Assembly: GCA_011037195.1 (NCBI GenBank)
Contig: JAAEAF010014404.1
Location: 217,243-281,242 of the forward strand
Length of the DNA: 64,000 nt
Reading direction: 5' to 3'
Source: Triatoma infestans
Taxonomy: Eukaryota > Arthropoda > Insecta > Hemiptera > Reduviidae
Every line of letters starts with the position of its first letter. The first letter of the stretch is position 1. A model generated the notes under the pieces. The model had not been told where the DNA came from and did no database searches. It worked only from the letters and a program-made list of their open reading frames with translations. Below are positions 24,686-38,160 of the stretch, one piece after another. The position numbers and the translations under genes were made by a program.

Positions 24686-26194
24686 TTAACTCATCTCTAC
24701 ACCTAATGCAACCCTTGTTTTTTCATATACTAGGTAGCTAATGCTAACTGCTGGAGCGACTTTCATAAAATTAGGCGTTATTCCTCGGTATAAGCCTTTT
24801 AATCCTTCGGCTTTAATTATGTCTTTAAATACAGATGTCATAGTATTTTTCGATTTGGCTTTAGCATCCACAACTGTAATAAACAAAATTTGCAAATTAT
24901 AAAGTGAGACAAAATTCCCTATTTATAAAATTGTTGAGAATACATAATAAATGTCATGGTAGTAGCAAACATTTTTCTTTCAGGAACATAATATCATACA
25001 TAAAAATATTATACTTTATATGTATTGAATTTTAACAAAAACCTAATGGCTTTAATGATTAAGGTTATGGTTGGATCCATTATATAATCATGGCTCAATA
25101 TGGATATGAATTTCACAATATAATAATGAGCTATCTAATAAATGACAAGCATATTTAATAAGAAAATAAACTTTTGTTATTTAAAGTTAATTAATTAAAT
25201 AAATAAATAAATTATAATGCATACATTGTGCTTGCAGTCTGGTGCGGACTAATGCAAGTGGATAACTGCACACTTGTCCACATGTACTGGAAGCAGTTCC
25301 GCAGGCGAGCAGCAAGTACGCGCTGGGCGCCTCTTCCTCATGCCTTCTTAAGTAACTATTTTTCAAAGTCTACAAATTAAAAATTGATAACTTATTTTCC
25401 AATCAAATTATAGAAAGTAGAGTGTAAAAAGTAATATTGAAAGATTTCATTCAGTTATCATTTGGAAGATTCTAAATAATTTATGAAGCTAATGCGAAAA
25501 CATATTCTGAATTTTTTATTATTTTAATTAGATTAAGTAGATTGCATCCTTCTTAAATGCATAATAAACTAATAGTAGTTTAAAAATGATTGACGATTTA
25601 GTTTTGAATATGGAGAAAAATGGAAGTTATAATAATTAATTAATTTAAATTATGGAAGATGATTTATTCTGAGGAATTAGTCACAATCATTACACCTATT
25701 AATTTTAAGTTTGTATTTACGCCTCAGGGGGAAATAGACTAGTTATTTCTTCAAGGGTTCCAGTGTTTCTGCGAGTATCCCAGTTAACAAAACGAACCAC
25801 TGACACCCATACTTTACAGTTCACATTGGGCTGCAGAGGTAGTAATGTATACAAATATTTGGGTTTAGGTAACTCCAGGCTTAACACACAACAGACACCA
25901 AGTAGATCGATGAAGGCATATAGTGAACATATAGAAGGGCCAGGGAGGTCGAATTTGATGACATGTACAAGCTTTCGCAAGATAGAGAAGCCTGGAAAAA
26001 TGGATTGTAGCTTTGCCCCACGATTAGCTGCACTAAGGAGCTTAGAAAGAAGAAGAAATTAATATTAAGAAACTTTAGTTTTATTTTTGATATAATTTTT
26101 AGTATTTTATAGTTTCAGTAGGGATTTTGACTCCAACTCTAAAACCACCTCAAACATTCGAAAACAATCTCAAAACATAGTAAATTAAATGTTT

Positions 26195-26231
<37 letters not shown>

Positions 26232-29200
26232 TTAAAAGTAATTACCTCATATACAGCAAGATCAATGCCTGCATATGGTAAAATTCCTAAAAGATTAGGT
26301 ACATATCCTCGATAAAAGCATCTAATCCCTTCTGTTTTATAAATTTTTTTCACTGCTTCTATTATATTTCTATACTCTCCAGTTTTTCTAAGAGCGAATC
26401 GTGTTTTTAAAACCTAAACAATAATATATAACAAAATAAAACAATCAATAGACATTTACCTGAGAGATGAATCAGCAACAATTATAATATGTTTTATAGC
26501 TCATAATGATTGCATTTTCAAATTATCTCAGAGACATCGAAATGCAGGGGGAAAATTCTGCCCGAGTTTATTTTCTACTCAAGTGATCAAATTATGAAAA
26601 TGAGCGGCATCTGTTTGGCATGTTTTCTATTTTTAAGATCTCTTTTGAATTAAGGAGAATCTTTTAGATTATGTAGCTCATTTCCGAAGCCATATTCCGG
26701 AACTGGAAAACCCCAACTCTCGCGGATGTGATAGCTTGTTTCTGCAGCAGAATTCGTTGAAAAAGCAGATAATAAATGTCTGTTTATTCATTACTGATAA
26801 CTTATATACTCTGCACTGAAAGATATACACACATGCGAACTTTCTATATGTATATGAATATGCAAAAAATACTTTTCGTACAAATTAACCTAAACTCAAA
26901 ACGGTTACTTATTCTCTGAATTCAACAATATTGTGATTATGAACTAGTAACTCTTTCCCAAAATGAAATTAATCCTCAAATCATGAACAGAGGCAAGTCT
27001 TTCAGTAATATTCCTTTATAACCAATCGTAAAGAGTTGTTATTATTATTACTTTCTTTTAATTTAAGGCACATCAACTTCTATGGTCATTGGCGCCCGGC
27101 GCCTTCTCAGTGCATTGCCGGCCTCCGGACAGTCTTCTCTCGTTACAGACAACATGGCCCACCACCGGACAGTGAGCTGTAGAAGCTCCTAGACAGAGAA
27201 AACCTAACGGCAGCATTGCACTCGAACCTGGAACTTCCGCGTTGCATGTCCGGCCCGCTACCACTGAGCTTCCCTTCTAAGAATTAAATAAAAGAAATAC
27301 TTAACAACTTACCTCTAGGGGATATATTATAGACTGGCTGACGCCTCCTGCAATAGAACCAGCAGCAAATCTTTCGTATATAGTTAATTCTGGGACCGCT
27401 GCATTTGTAGAATGATTCGTTGCCCGTCTAATTATTCTTTTTGCTTGTTCATAGGCCCAAAACTTAATGGCTGATTCCGGTGCTATTTTCAATACGTTTA
27501 TGCCATTTCCTCGCCAAAGTGATAGAATTCCTCCTTCTTTCAGCATACCTCTAAGACACGTTACTATCCCGAGTCCGCGACAACCATGGACCTAGAAAAT
27601 AGAAGAATTAATGCATAAATTTTATTTAAAACAAATTTAGTACATAAAAATTATGAAAACACAAAGATATAGAATGAAGAATATTATATAATATATTATT
27701 AAAAAATAGGTAATCTCTAGATTTAAAAATAAGTCCTTTTTGCTTTTGAACCATGCGCTTAAAAAATATCTTCTAAAAAATTTCATTTATATGAGTATAG
27801 AAAACAATTGTAAAGATCTATAAATAAATCTACAACTATCAAAAACTTGAAGAGAGTATTGTAAAATAAATTCAAACAAAAGAATTTAAAACAGTCTCCT
27901 CTCTTTTGAAAAGATTAGTTCTTAAATAATTTTAATGAGGGAGGATTATTATATTTTACGGATGACTTTAAAATCGAGGGTAAAAAGCGATTGGAATAAG
28001 ATACGTATTAAAGTTCTGAATACAATACATTTCCCTTATTACAACCTGTTTACATTATGGCCGTTTAGGGTAACAAGCGGACTCACCAAAGTAAAATAGG
28101 GAAATCAATCCATTGCAGAACTTGGACTGAGACATTTAAGCGCGATAATGGTTTGCACCTCAAATGCTATTTAAAAACTCTTGTGTGCAGTCTTTAGATG
28201 TTCGCATTTGCATATGTATGAATCTGTTGGAATCCCCTTTTGCATATATGTAAATATCTATTTTTTTTAATGCCCCTTATATCTTTATCTGCATGTATAA
28301 TTTCATTATTAAATATGCATACAGAGTGACCTAGGTTAAACAGCATAACAATTAAAAAAAAAAAATCTGGTGTGAGAAATGGACAAATTTTCTTATAATA
28401 ATTAAAATGTTATAATTTTCAATAAATGTATTGTTGCCTTCAATGGGAGAATCTAATCTTAATAAAAATAAAGTTTAATGAAACCCGTTGGTATAAAGAA
28501 AATTGAGTCGCAATACAACCAGTCATGCGATTTTCTTCAAACTCGGAATTCGGGCAACACACTTAGTTCTAATTAATATTATATACATAATAGATTAAAA
28601 AAATAAAATAGCACTTTAGAGGAAAGCTAATCCGTACCGTCCTCTTCTCCCAAATTCTCCTTAAATGAATTTTCCTGGGAAAATGTAACCAATAAAAGTC
28701 ACAGACCTGCGCATACGTATTTAGCTTATATTAACACGCTCAAAGAAAATCTAGGAGTCATTTTTGAGAAAATTGAAAAAAATGAAAAATACATCCAGTA
28801 AAATGGCTGAGGAAATTGAGAGGTTACTTCCTGATGGATCGTATGGTGATATCCAAAAAAAAATGTCAAGTTTAAACTTCCTGCGATTTTTTGTTTTTAT
28901 GTTGTGCTAATCACACACTCACCTGATTTATACACACTTATGAACTCAAATGACATACATATAGTGATTTCTGAGCATTTTAGTGCAATAAGTACTTTCC
29001 ACGTCCAAAAGTGGATTTTAGCTTGCGAGTCAAAGAGACTGCAGATTGCCCGAAGAGGCTTCACAAGTCTTCAGCCATGTAGAATCCTATAGTAGTCTGT
29101 CACTAACAATTAAAGCAATGAAAGCTAAAAAAAGCCTTGCTAAGTGGAAGAATATTTGGGTGAATGAGCGCATCATACCAAGCCCAAAACTTTTCAGTTC

Positions 29201-30371
29201 TTTCTAGATATATTTAGTCTTCTAAGAATAAGCCTGCTCTTTCGTCTAGACTATTACACAACACAAGCTCTGTTCATGGAAAGAATCGGGCGTATTTGCA
29301 TTGGTTCCATTTGATTGCCGTCCTGAGATAAACAAACTCCCCAAACGAGGCACCATATTATCTTCCTATCTTCTTTTTTCGAGCAATAGAGGTCATCACT
29401 AATGGGGGACTTAAGTTTTGTAAGGGATTCAAGGGGCCTGAGACTGATTTAAGTCCTGCATGAAACCACATGCATATGAACATATTATTTATTTTTAAAA
29501 AACAACATTTTCAATTCATAATTTGTTTAATACTTTGTTCTACAGTTCTTTTTTTTTCAACAAAAGTTAGCACTGTATTAGTATTGTATAAATCATTAAA
29601 TAAATAAATTGAGGCTTAGATATACATATAATGTATCTTACATAGCCTGTATGAAATAAATAGCTTGGGCTTTAGGGTTCTTTCGACTATGTCATTATGA
29701 ATTTACTTTATGAAATCATATGACATACATACAGTGATTTCTTCTGGGCATTTGAGAAGTACCTCAAACGTCCAAAAGTTCTGGAATCCATAAAAGTAAA
29801 ACTAAATCGCTGCCATTACTGCCCATCAAAATAAAGATATGCCAATGGGAGAGGTTTGGTCCGCTACTAAGGGTAACCCCTACTTTACATTTTACTAACG
29901 TGCTGATTAACAAACGCCATATGGGTTTTCCATTGCACTCGAACTCGGATCGCTCAAACCAAATTCAAAAACATTGGGAAAGTTAGAGCCTACAGCGTAC
30001 ATTATTTATCTCTCTCTGACATTTTTAATTTAAATAATTGTACAATAATACATTCTTCTTTATTAATGAATATAACATAAATAAAATTAAATCAAGAATA
30101 CAAATAAAAAATAAATACTTGCAAAACTAACTCCTAAAGATAACATATTCTTTCTATAAAGAAACAATAATGTTATCTAAGTAAAAATCTATTTAAAATC
30201 AAGATGTATCACCTGCATAAACACTTTGAGTCTGTCCAATGGCGCGGTACAAGTTCTTGAAACAGCACCAGCGACACCTCCGGCTACCAAATGTCTCCAC
30301 CACATTCCGCTAATCATTTCAGATTGAGTGAAGTCATCGGGGACATTCATATCCTCCCCGATATCCAGATA
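24686..30371 (-). CDS. SCaMC: Calcium-binding mitochondrial carrier SCaMC, copy 2, carrier-domain exons
   Basis: Five minus-strand exons are 30371-30213, 27591-27313, 26413-26246, 25369-25225 and 24873-24686, giving 313 codons including the stop. Lengths and phases equal those of copy 1 except the first exon, which has three more codons. The first exon begins [19 protein letters not shown], the usual SCaMC linker, so this copy looks the more ancestral. Carrier motifs PLDRLK, YPLE-VLKTR and PLALVR are present, as is the usual ending ALGVEMS. Proteins of the two copies differ at about 6 of 93, 4 of 56, 6 of 48 and 5 of 62 positions in exons 2 to 5. The predicted role is ATP-Mg/phosphate exchange across the mitochondrial inner membrane, gated by calcium through EF-hands encoded in upstream exons not found here. 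The 5' end is partial. Confidence 0.9.
25680..26070. other. Unrecognised frames in intron 3 of SCaMC copy 2
   Basis: Open frames on both strands (25763-26062 plus, 25717-25980 minus) lie in a somewhat GC-richer block absent from the equivalent intron of copy 1. This suggests an inserted mobile-element fragment. I do not recognise the protein on either strand. Confidence 0.35.
26197..26230. repeat. (TAA)n microsatellite beside an exon donor
   Basis: About eleven TAA units lie in intron 3 of SCaMC copy 2, only some 13 bases inside the donor at 26244-26245. Confidence 0.9.
27064..27282 (-). repeat. tRNA-derived SINE in intron 2 of SCaMC copy 2
   Basis: On the minus strand it starts AGAAGGGAAGCTCAGTGGTAG, with a B-box-like GGTTCGAGTGC. 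The body (TTTTCTCTGTCTAGGAGC, CGGAGGCCGGCAATGCACTG) matches the SINE at 16862. It stops about 30 bases short of the exon 2 donor. Confidence 0.8.
27592..30212 (-). other. Intron 1 of SCaMC copy 2 with repeats
   Basis: A diverged TTCCGG repeat occupies about 28480-28940. The rest, including 28940-30180, shows no recognisable gene. The intron is almost twice as long as its counterpart in copy 1. Confidence 0.45.
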
Positions 30372-30489
30372 CTGAAATGAATAATTAAACATATAATTTT
30401 GCTATAACTAATAATATACTGATAATTGTAAGACATATAAATATTCAAAACATTCACTTCTGTTTCTATACTTTCACTCTTAAGTTTAG

Positions 30490-31140
30490 ACACTCTTATT
30501 TCAGTATTATTCGGTCACATGGTGTCGTTCATAATAGAAGGCAATACGGACATATGGGAATAGAAGGCAATGAGAGAGCGGACAGGCTGGCTAGGGAGGG
30601 ATCCTCCTTACCTTTCTGTGATGCTGAGCCAGCCATTGCCGCCACTAAGCGTTTTTGCGACAATCAGATTAAACTTTGGGAGCATTGGAGAAGCATTGGG
30701 AGGAGATACGCCAGGATGCCACCAGGCCAAAAGATTGATCAAGTTACTAAGCAGGGTGTTTCGGATACCTCCTCTCTCTCTCTCTCTGAGTAATATAAAA
30801 TTGGCACATTTAGTAGGAACTTGACACACATGGGTAGCCAGTCATTTGCATAAAATAGGGAGGACGTCTATTTCCATATGTCAGAATTGTGATGATAGAG
30901 TTTGGGAAACGGGGTATCACTATTTATGTCAGTTCCCCGTTTCGCTGGTACTAGGTTTCGTATATTTGGAAAGGTCTCACTCTCATGGGAAAGTCTGGAA
31001 GGATTGGAGTTAAAGGATATCTTAAGATATTGTAGAAACTACTGGGGGATATTAATTAGTGGGATGAATTGGGGGGGATAAAAGCCATATTGGCTTAAGT
31101 CCCATGCCTATAGCCACCCAGGCTAATAATAATAATCAAC
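30490..31140 (+). pseudogene. LINE RNase H domain and 3' end
   Basis: The frame from 30554 reads HMGIEGNERADRLAREGSS, the last strand and helix of the LINE-encoded RNase H (GHxGxxGNExAD). About 30790-30960 then gives KLAHLVGT, LTHTWVASHLHKIG, CQNCDD and ETGYHYLCQFPV in shifted frames, the usual C-terminal cysteine-histidine region. It ends in a (TAA)-type tail, AATAATAATAATC, near 31125, typical of I/jockey-like elements. Frameshifts make it a dead copy. It lies upstream of the first visible SCaMC copy 2 exon, antisense to that gene. Confidence 0.8.
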
Positions 31141-32755
31141 GAAGCAAAGGTATCAGATCGGAAAATATTTTATTTTGTCTTCTCTCTTAGAAAGAGGATA
31201 AATTATGTACTTGCCAAAAGACGGAGCAAGGTCATTAATTTTATGAATACAATTAGCAAAGCATTCAATAGTATTAATATGATATACATGATAACAAGAT
31301 ATAAAACCGTTTATTGTATTAGTCTTTAAAGGGCAGCGTAACGTCACATCATCTATCTTCTCTAGAACCAACCTACAATGTAAATTTCTAGAAAAATATT
31401 TCAAATAAAGGTGATAAGAGTTTTACATATATAAAGTGAATTTAACGAATTTAAAAAAAAAAAAAAAATTGGGTGAGACCATTTCTATGAAAACTGCGAA
31501 AATGTGCAAAAACATAAGAAATAAAGTGGAACTTCCTATTATCAGAGAAGATTACTAATATCTTAGTGTCGGATACCTTGGTTCCGACTATCTTAAAGAA
31601 ATATAAAGTTGGAAGTTCCTACGTTGTCCATTTTTTGAATCATGCTGCTACTTAAGTAAAGATACACACATACATAACCAGAGAGGGGTGTGTGTGTGAG
31701 AGAGAAAGAGAGAATATACTAGCTCATGCAGGCACATACTTATATTTCGAAAATCTGACATGATGGAAGAAAATGTAGGAAAGTGTGAAGAAATTTATTA
31801 AATTTGTAAAAGGCAATACAACACTAACACAATGTGTTCCATTATTTAAAGAATTTGATCAGCATTAATGAAACAAAAACAAAATTAACGTGGTTTATAT
31901 CGTATATATATATTTAAGAATTGGAAAAACAATAAGAAATTTCCAGTGTTAGACTTGTTAACTTTTACTAAATCATGTGTAACATCCTTCCTTTACCAAA
32001 TCATGTCTAACATCGGTTAAATTGTAGCAATTACCAATTATATAAAAGGATAAGATGATGATTATAACAATAACATTAATAAAGTTATTACAAGGAATAT
32101 AAGGACGTAATATAATAAAGATATGGGTTACCCCAACTAAGAAGTAATATGTACCTGTTGCAATTCTTGTAGCGATTCTTGTCTAACATCCGTTAAACAA
32201 TAATAGGAACATAATTCCATGATTATACACAGCTTTAGTAATGAAATAAATAAAAAAATTATAAGATGATGTAGCCACAGTTAGATGATCACTGACTAGT
32301 ATAATCAAAGTTCCACAACCTTCAAGACCAATTTGTCTCTTGTAATTTTCTACTATACCATTTCTACACTACTAAACGTACCACCCTCTCTCGACCATTA
32401 TATTATTAACAATTAAACAGAAATTAATTTATTATTGTCACATTTAAATATGAATATAATTAATAGCTTCATCAAGCCTATCTAGGGGCTCCAAGTGGCA
32501 AACTTAATCATAAAAAACCCTCATACAACTTTCTTTTATTGCAGTTAATGTAATTTATAAAATTAATCAATTTTCATTCAACTAGGAATTTGCGCACAAA
32601 ATTGTCCTAACAAAAAAATACGGTGGTATTGGGGTTAAATGTTCATTCTATGCAAATAGGCAAGAATAATATGAGAATCACTTAAACCATCTAAAAGAAT
32701 TCCAGAAAAATTCTACAAGTAAATGTGAAAAGTTTTGCACCTGTGTTGTTATAGT
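31141..32755. other. AT-rich sequence with a weak TTCCGG-repeat fragment
   Basis: A decayed repeat piece lies at about 31440-31700, with a GT/GA-rich microsatellite at 31685-31715. An 83-codon minus-strand frame at 31153-31404 is not recognised. Short words such as 'CTAACATC(G)GTTAAA' recur near 32010 and 32190. No EF-hand exon of SCaMC was found. Confidence 0.4.
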
Positions 32756-32759
32756 AAAG

Positions 32760-32965
32760 TAAAGTAATGCCTATTCTTTTTTCAGGCGTGCTCAATGTCC
32801 AACTACCAACCAAATTAGGTGTCGTGAACGGGAGCGGAAGCACCTACCTATTAACATTTTTTAAACTAATATAAAATTTAGCAGTTATACGCGGAACTCG
32901 AACTGGGGACCTCCCAGGAACAAGACCATGCTCATTATTTGCCCCGTGTGCTGTTAGTATATCAA
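32760..32965 (-). repeat. Second SINE family copy
   Basis: A minus-strand B-box-like GGTCCCCAGTTCGAGTTCC is followed by a body ending GTGCTTCCGCTCCCGTTCAC. The latter matches a fragment at 49330-49395 and not the body of the SINE at 16862. A separate tRNA-related family is inferred. Confidence 0.5.
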
Positions 32966-33400
32966 GTAAAAAAAAAATTTTTTGTTGCTTTCGAAAACTA
33001 CTTTCGAGGAAATTAAAAAAAAAAAAAAAATCATAAACCTTATTTTATAAAATAGCACTTTCTATCAATCGATATTTTCAAATTAGGAATTCTAGATAGC
33101 TTTTATCTTAACAATTTACAGTTGGTAGCACCATATATATTTTACTGAACTGGCACATTAGAGAAGAAAAAGCTTGAGGTTCCCCAGAATTCAAAAAAAA
33201 AAAAAAAAAAAAAACCTAGGAAAACGTTTCAAATAAAAGTGATTAGGTGCAGATAGGATAGAAGTTTCTATAAATTTGTTTGATTTTCTATAAGTTTCTT
33301 TAAAATAATTAGGCTTGAATTTTGAGTTACTTAAGTCTATTAGCATTTTTATATCTTAATTATTATTAAATCAACTTAATAGGTTTATATTCAGTTCTTC
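32966..33400. other. A-rich sequence, no gene
   Basis: Poly-A runs occur at about 33015-33030 and 33193-33214. A short TTCCGG-repeat scrap (AAAACGTTTCAAATAAAAGT) follows the second run. Confidence 0.4.
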
Positions 33401-33545
33401 CAACCTCGACATTGGCTTCGACCCCGGCTGACGGATTACTCCCGGCCGTAAAGGTGATTATTCTTTTGTGTAGCTTATGTTTTCTATTTTTGTTCTCTTG
33501 TATATTTTCTTTTTGTAAATAAAGCACTATTATTATTAGTATAGA
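33400..33545 (+). repeat. Probable LINE 3'-end fragment
   Basis: Contains CCGGCTGACGGATTACTCCC, shared in part with 18040-18080, and ends AAATAAAGCACTATTATTATTA, a polyadenylation-like signal followed by a short TTA/TAT-type tail. The assignment to a LINE 3'UTR is an inference. Confidence 0.4.
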
Positions 33546-34975
33546 AGTTTCAAAAAAAATTTTGGACCCATTTTCGAGAAAACCACGAAAAACAAAAACA
33601 CGAAAAAATATTCAGTAATGTAAAGTGGTTGATGGATTTTGCCTGAAACTTTCTACAATTTTCTGTTTTTGAGGTATGCTGACCACACACACTATGTGCA
33701 CACAGACCAGAGCATTGCATTGCATGTTGAAATTGTTGAGGAGTATCAAATACTATCTCAAAGGTATTTATATGTAACTTGTTGTAACTTGTTGGATAAC
33801 TTGTTGGATCCGATGGTAAGCCCGAATCAGTTGTGCCGGCCCGGATTTTTCATCGTACGCTAACATCGTGTTAGGCCATTTTTAAATAGGTAGTGGCCAG
33901 ACAAAACATTTAGTTTGACCTAGATCATCATTGCCATAGACTTCCCGCAGCAATCTTATTAAGATTCTCTATGCTAGAGTTTTTAAGTTTAACACAAAAC
34001 TTGATGTTTGCTCTTTGTGCCAACTTTTCATTCATTCTGAAATCGCAAGTTGACCTGAATAGGATATTACAAAAACATGTGTGAGAGCGTTCCATCCTTC
34101 AAGCTTTCCTGCCACTTGGCAGATTGATGCATAAAGGGAATTTTTAGCCTTAGTGCCACGAAAGTGAGCTGTACACAAGTAGTGGTGCGGATAAATTTTG
34201 ACAGCATATGCTTGTTTTTCACTTTCTAGCTATTTGGCATTATTTGCAAAATTTTATTATTCGTAGATCTTGAATATAAAATTTCGCTTTAGGTTGCAGT
34301 CATTTCCTTTGATTTACTATTTGATGAGCCTAATGATGAACCATAATCTAATGGGAAGAAAAGGGAGAATAAAAGAGAGAATATGGTAATGTAATCAGAT
34401 CTTTGGCAATGAAGGGTTAAAATGTAATGAAACTCGAAATGAAGTTTTTTGCGAGGAGCTAGAGAAAGAAGCATCTGTAATTTACTGTCTTATCTTAACT
34501 ACTGCTAGCTGGAAATAGCTTAAGAAAAATCGATTATGTAAATTCCCCCTAGTAATGATCAAATAATCCCTCCCAGTCTAGGTAAAGGTCACAACGACAG
34601 TTTTCTATTTTAACTAGTACAAAATTTTGTATTTAATCTCTCTCTGAGTCTTTGAATTTTTATTTCCTGTTTCGTTATAAGAGGTTTGTTTTTTCCAAAC
34701 AATCATACCCCCTAATGAGAGAGAGAACTCACAGCGCTTTCTCCGAAGTTTTAAAGAACGCCTAAAAAGCTTTATCAAGCCTGAAGACTTTTCTAAAATT
34801 GATTTTTTTGGGGGAAAATGTTTAATAAAAATAATATGTCACATAAGTATTTATGTTCACAGAAGAACTGTTGAAAAAGAAACTAAAAATTGTCTAAAAT
34901 TAATTTTGGTAATGATATGTTTCAAACATAAATATATACGATTTAGTAAATAAAGATCACAGAAGAAATTCATTG
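33546..34975. other. Partial TTCCGG repeat, then no gene recognised
   Basis: 33546-33720 is a repeat fragment (AAAGTGGTTGATGGATTTTG, TTTTCTGTTTTTGAGGTATG). Beyond it no frame or repeat is supported. A 61-codon minus frame at 34289-34474 is unrecognised. Confidence 0.4.
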
Positions 34976-34979
34976 GTGC

Positions 34980-36060
34980 TGTTTACGAAGAAATTGCGAA
35001 TACTGAAAAAAAAAAAATCTGGTGTGAAACACTCAAACAACTTTCTCTTAACTGCCGTTTACAGAATTATAAATGAATCGAAAGTTCTTCAAACATGATT
35101 TTGACTAAATGTTTATTTGTATCCAATTTTATTTTTCAACCATGTTTTCTGGAAAACGTACGCAAGAATCTATTTGCTCTTATAGCAAAGAGGACACTAT
35201 CGATCTAAAGCTTCCCTTCCAAATCAGTTTCTTTTAGAAATTTTATACGCTCTAGATGGTTCTGCTCCAGCAATGCCGGTACGTAACTAACTAGACTTTA
35301 AGAATTTTTAAAACTTGACTGGTTGCTGGAGCATCGCAATCTGGCAGAAGACAGCCTATATATATCAGGTGACTCCTAAGTCTACAATGCCCCGTGAGGA
35401 AACTGTTAGCATACGTGTCCCAAAAAAAATCTGGTGTGAAACACTCACACAACTTGCTCTTACTCCTGTTCTCAAAATTATAATTGACAAATTTTATAGT
35501 TTGTGTACCAAATTTAACGAAATTCGTCGAAAACTGAAAAAGCTGTTCAGTAAAAGCGCACTTCCGGTTTACTAATTTTCTTAAAACTTGGAATTTTGGC
35601 CATCTATTTATTTCTAATTATTTTGTTTGGATGATAGAATTGATAATCAACTATGACCACCTTTGGAGGAAGGTGTAACCCCACCCCTCTCTCCTAAAAG
35701 TGCCCTTAAATGAATTTTCCTAAAATCGTCAGAGCCATTTTTAAGAAAATCGCAAAAAAGCGTAAAAAAAAAAAAAACTAGTAAAGTGGTACTTCTGGTT
35801 GAGGAATTTTGACAGATAATGCACCGTCAGATCCCATGGTGATACCTAAATGTAATATCAAGTTTAAACTTTCTACAGTTTTTCGTTTTTGAGCTATACT
35901 GTTCACATACACACACACACACACACACACAGATCATTTGCTAAAAACCACTTTTTTGGACTCAGGGGACCTCAAAACGGATATTTCCGGTAAAACTCGA
36001 TATCGAAAATTGACAATAAATACTTCCTCTTACTAGGAGTAAGAGAAAGTAAAAAAGAGT
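34980..36060 (+). repeat. Two overlapping TTCCGG repeat copies
   Basis: A partial copy at about 35010-35110 (CTGGTGTGAAACACTC) is followed by a long copy from 35425. The long copy carries CGCACTTCCGGTTTACTAAT, AAGTGGTACTTCTGGTTGAG, a (CA)n run at 35909-35930, GGACTCAGGGGACCTCAAAA and the end AGTAAGAGAAAGTAAAAA at 36050. Confidence 0.8.
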
Positions 36061-36785
36061 TCCAGCGTCAAGAAAAGGTTTGTTGCGCCTCTCCTTGCCG
36101 GATTGTAGACCACTACCTTTCATGCCAACATTTCCAACACCAAAGAGGGGGTAAATGTATTAATTGTACCCAGAATATCGCTTTGCCAAAGCACTGAAAC
36201 TTTTATGTCTGATTCCGCTGGTTGACAATTATACAGAATACAAAAATTGAGATTCCTATCATTTGCATATTTCTAAAAAAATTATTTGCACTATATTTGA
36301 ACTTGTACAATTCACGAAGTCATTTCTAGCATTAAAACCTTAAAAATCTGCTGCCAAAAAACTTTATAATATATTACGTACTTCAAGAATCGTTTATCAG
36401 TTAAATACTTATGTTCTGCAACATTACATATTTGTTGTCGTTAATTTATTTAATTGGAGGAAATGAGATTCATGTTTATATATACACATTGATAAATTAT
36501 TTGATTTCAACGAAATCCCACACATACATGCATAAAGCACGCCAATCACTAAAATTATTTTTTTTGAACTTAGGGGACCTCAAATTATATACTACTAATA
36601 TAACTTCAATTTCGGAACCTATTACATTACTTTTCTTCCATCTTACGGCAACTAGAGTAAAAAAAAAAAACTCAAAAGATTTTTTTAGTAAACTGGGAAT
36701 TATTCGTTTATGAGACATCTTTGATTTTGATAAGCTCAAGGAGAAATAATATTACATTATAAAATTCAGAATGCCTTTTATCCGT
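36061..36785. other. Repeat scraps, no gene
   Basis: A diverged fragment with ACTTAGGGGACCTCAAATTA at 36570-36600 belongs to the TTCCGG family. Nothing coding is recognised. Confidence 0.45.
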
Positions 36786-36950
36786 AGGAATCAACACGTT
36801 ATCGATTTCTAGTGTCTGTTAGTGCTGTCTGAATATTTCAGTTTTATTTCAAAGATGTTTGCGAGAAACAGTAAGTAAGTAAGTAAGAGCTCATAAACTC
36901 AAAACTTAATTAACTGAAGTCTTTAATATCTCACTGTACATCAAAACACC

Positions 36951-37055
36951 CTGATGATGAGGCTGAACGCTGGAAAGCGATCGAAGTCTACAAATGAAGC
37001 AAAGAAAAAAACTACAAAAAAGTTGTAAAGTTCTCGTATTGAGGATCCAACCGTC
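36951..37055 (+). mobile_element. Possible third relative of the hammerhead-bearing element, degraded
   Basis: CCTGATGATGAGGCTGAACG, then GGAAAGCGATCGAAG, recalls the CTGANGA...GAAA...GGTCGA order. About 70 bases on, GAGGATCCAACCGTCC recalls the GGA(A/T)CCA(A/T)CC terminus of the other elements. Stem II does not pair well and no target duplication was identified. Confidence 0.3.
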
Positions 37056-38160
37056 CAATATGAAAAATACGTATATTATGACATGTTTTCATATCAAATA
37101 ATTTAAAAAGATTGCTTTTAGGGTAGTTAGAAACATCATTTTAAAATAGATTTGTCTTTTCCTTTTTTTTTTTTTTACTAATTAAACAATAAGTTTGAAC
37201 GGATAAAAGCGAGAATAAATTAAAAAAAAAAAAAAAAAATTGTATGTTTAAGTAAATTTAACAGTAAAGTAAACCTGCAAGTTAATAAAAGGAGAGTGGA
37301 AGATTGGTTAATAAACGTGACACTTTGAAGGTGAGTGAGATAAAACAGAAATATGGGCTAAAGTATATAAGACTGGTGCCAAATCTTCAATAATTTTTTT
37401 AAATTAAAATTATTTCTACCCATCCTGTCAAAACCTTTAAAAATGGTTAAAAAAAAAAAAAAAAAAAATATTTGTCCACAGTTTTATTTCTTTGTTTTAA
37501 TAAACATACAATAAATATATTATGGCCTTAAATATACAAAAATAAAGTCGTCAATGTTCTTGGTGAAAACAGGAGGTGAACGATAACAAAAATGATGCCT
37601 TTCAAGGGCCAAGGGGATTATTTCAGGTCATTTCCATTCAATAATAATCTTTTTAAATTATAGTGTTTTGTAAAAAGGTATTTTTATAATTCAAGAATAA
37701 ACTTTTCAATAAAAATGTTATAGATATCTTTTTTTTTCTGTTTCTTTTTATTTATTTTAAGAATGAATTATATCGTCGTTAAGCTCTCCTCTAAACTATC
37801 ACTTCACAGTAAAATATATAGGTTCCGATATAGAATTAAGGAACATTAGCAGCATTGATAGAATTACAAATATCACGAAAATAGTTTAACCAGAAGTGGA
37901 GTAAATTGAGTTTTTTTGAGTTTTCTCGAAAACAGTTCAAAATTTTTTTTTTTTTTCTTAACTTAGAAAGCTTAAATTGTCCAACCATAAATCTATCGCT
38001 TTTATACGAAACATTTTTTTCAGAAGAAATTATTTTATAGTAATTCTGATTATGAGTTAGGCGCTTATTACTATTATTATTAATATGGGTTTCCGAAGAC
38101 GCGAGATCTAAGCCAACATGGCTCTTATCTCCCTTGTTTCTCCTAAAATCCACCGTTCTG
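37056..38160. other. AT-rich sequence with poly-A/T runs, no gene
   Basis: Homopolymer runs occur at about 37220-37240, 37449-37468 and 37940-37957. A 109-codon minus frame at 37836-38165 is not recognised. Confidence 0.4.

Noticed and set aside
36951..37055. A clear fourth hammerhead element
   Set aside because: Only the CTGATGA and GGATCCAACC words fit. Stem II does not pair and no inverted arm or target duplication was found, so it is listed only as a low-confidence relative.
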